From Pseudomonadota bacterium (GTDB lineage: Bacteria > Pseudomonadota > Alphaproteobacteria > Rhizobiales > Devosiaceae), in the NCBI GenBank assembly GCA_023433775.1, contig JAEYTY010000007.1, positions 1-5,869 on the forward strand: a stretch of 5,869 nt of DNA. The letters run 5' to 3'. A program made the position numbers and the translations under genes. Of the stretch, positions 5,247 through 5,869 are shown in pieces. The notes beneath the pieces are model-generated. The model searched no databases, was not told where the DNA came from, and saw nothing but the letters and a program-made list of their open reading frames with translations. The first letter of the stretch is position 1. Every line of letters starts with the position of its first letter.

Positions 5247-5293
5247 GGCCCATCAACGCCGCATATCGCCGCTTCGTTGCCCACCTTTCCCCG

Positions 5294-5309
5294 TTAACCG
5301 GCGCTAAAC
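5294..5309. promoter_or_regulatory. CtrA-like box TTAA-N7-TAAAC
   Basis: TTAA (5294-5297), 7 bp, then TAAAC (5305-5309) matches the CtrA consensus TTAA-N7-TTAAC at 8 of 9 positions. The site is nearly symmetric, so the opposite strand also reads 8 of 9 (TTTA-N7-TTAAC). It lies between the divergent extensin-like gene and lepA, 47 bp from the former start and 41 bp from the latter. CtrA control is inferred from motif only. Confidence 0.35.
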
Positions 5310-5349
5310 CATCTTTCTCGCTCCCGCCGCTTCTGCTATCAGCGCGACC

Positions 5350-5869
5350 ATGACCACGCCGCTCAAAAACATCCGCAATTTTTCCATCGTCGCGCATATC
5401 GACCATGGCAAATCCGCCCTGGCCGATCGCCTGATCCAGATGACGGGCGGGCTCGACCTGCGCGAGATGAAGGAGCAGGTGCTGGACTCGATGGATATCG
5501 AGCGCGAGCGCGGCATCACCATCAAGGCCCAGACCGTCCGGCTGACCTATAAGGCCAATGACGGCGAGACCTATATTCTCAACCTCATCGACACCCCCGG
5601 CCATGTCGACTTCGCCTATGAAGTTTCCCGCTCCATGGCCGCCGTCGAAGGCTCGCTCCTGGTCGTTGACGCCTCCCAGGGCGTTGAGGCGCAGACGCTG
5701 GCCAATGTCTATCACGCGCTCGACGCCAATCACGAAATCGTCCCGGTCCTCAACAAGGTCGATCTGCCCGCCGCCGACATCCCCCGCGTCAAAACCCAGA
5801 TCGAGGATGTCATCGGCATCGATGCCTCGGACGCGCTCGAAATCTCGGCGAAAACCGGCGTCGGCATCG
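5350..5869 (+). CDS. lepA: Elongation factor 4 (LepA) GTPase, N-terminal part
   Basis: The first 173 codons of LepA, cut by the right edge (full length is about 600 aa). LepA is a ribosome-associated translational GTPase related to EF-G, reported to back-translocate ribosomes and to help at initiation or subunit assembly under stress. The G domain is complete in its motifs: G1 AHIDHGKS (15-22), G2 RERGITIKAQT (52-62, with T57), G3 DTPGH (81-85, with H85 as the presumed catalytic histidine), G4 NKVD (135-138) and G5 SAK (166-168). The residue after GKS is Ala (A23), where most translational GTPases have Thr. The ATG at 5350 fits the family's usual N-terminus (LKNIRNFSIVAHIDHGKS); no clear Shine-Dalgarno sequence precedes it. 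It is divergent from the extensin-like gene and shares a 103-bp upstream gap. Confidence 0.97.
   Translation, partial: MTTPLKNIRNFSIVAHIDHGKSALADRLIQMTGGLDLREMKEQVLDSMDIERERGITIKAQTVRLTYKANDGETYILNLIDTPGHVDFAYEVSRSMAAVEGSLLVVDASQGVEAQTLANVYHALDANHEIVPVLNKVDLPAADIPRVKTQIEDVIGIDASDALEISAKTGVGI

Noticed and set aside
4596..5297. Plus-strand frame of 233 codons opposite the extensin-like gene
   Set aside because: Extreme Arg/His content from reading the Pro/Glu linker backwards; no domain.
5053..5733. Minus-strand frame of 226 codons spanning the lepA start
   Set aside because: It crosses the divergent promoter gap and overlaps two well-supported genes. Its protein shows no conserved motif.

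Overview
The window is GC-rich chromosomal DNA from an alphaproteobacterium, most likely of the Hyphomicrobiales (Rhizobiales) and perhaps Devosia-like. This is inferred from gene content and protein style: LepA, an extensin-like_C protein, a GcvA-like LysR regulator, an HPP-CBS membrane protein, and promoters of the TTGAC/TAGAC type. No database search was possible, so the genus is a guess. No insertion sequences, phage genes, tRNA/rRNA or CRISPR arrays were seen, and base composition looks even apart from AT-rich promoter gaps.

Layout from left to right: a 5'-terminal fragment of a GntR/FadR-type regulator (-, 1-386); an HPP-family membrane protein with two C-terminal CBS domains (+, 596-1765); a short SlyD-like FKBP peptidyl-prolyl isomerase (-, 1771-2208); a 415-bp gap rich in inverted repeats; a lipoprotein lytic transglycosylase (+, 2624-3205); a GcvA-like LysR regulator (-, 3202-4113); a probable 42-aa protein gene (+, 4223-4351); a secreted extensin-like_C protein, likely a zinc peptidase (-, 4353-5246); and the start of lepA (+, 5350-5869, cut by the window edge).

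The eight genes alternate strictly in strand (- + - + - + - +). Every neighbouring pair is therefore either head-to-head across a promoter gap, or tail-to-tail with almost no space (5 bp, a 4-nt overlap, and 1 bp). No two genes share an operon in the visible part, so functional links must come from shared divergent promoters. The best case is the LysR gene and the 42-aa gene. Between them lie a LysR-type palindrome, a candidate activated promoter and a candidate leaderless LysR promoter, and the three fit together in position. Two genes act on peptidoglycan (the transglycosylase and, by inference, the extensin-like protein), and two act in protein folding or translation (FKBP, LepA). The rest are regulators and one transporter-like protein.

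I did not find a clear new multi-gene system. The items most worth checking are the 42-aa gene with its LysR partner, the string of hairpins upstream of the transglycosylase, the CtrA-like box between lepA and the extensin-like gene, and the textbook FadR-type operator in front of the GntR gene.
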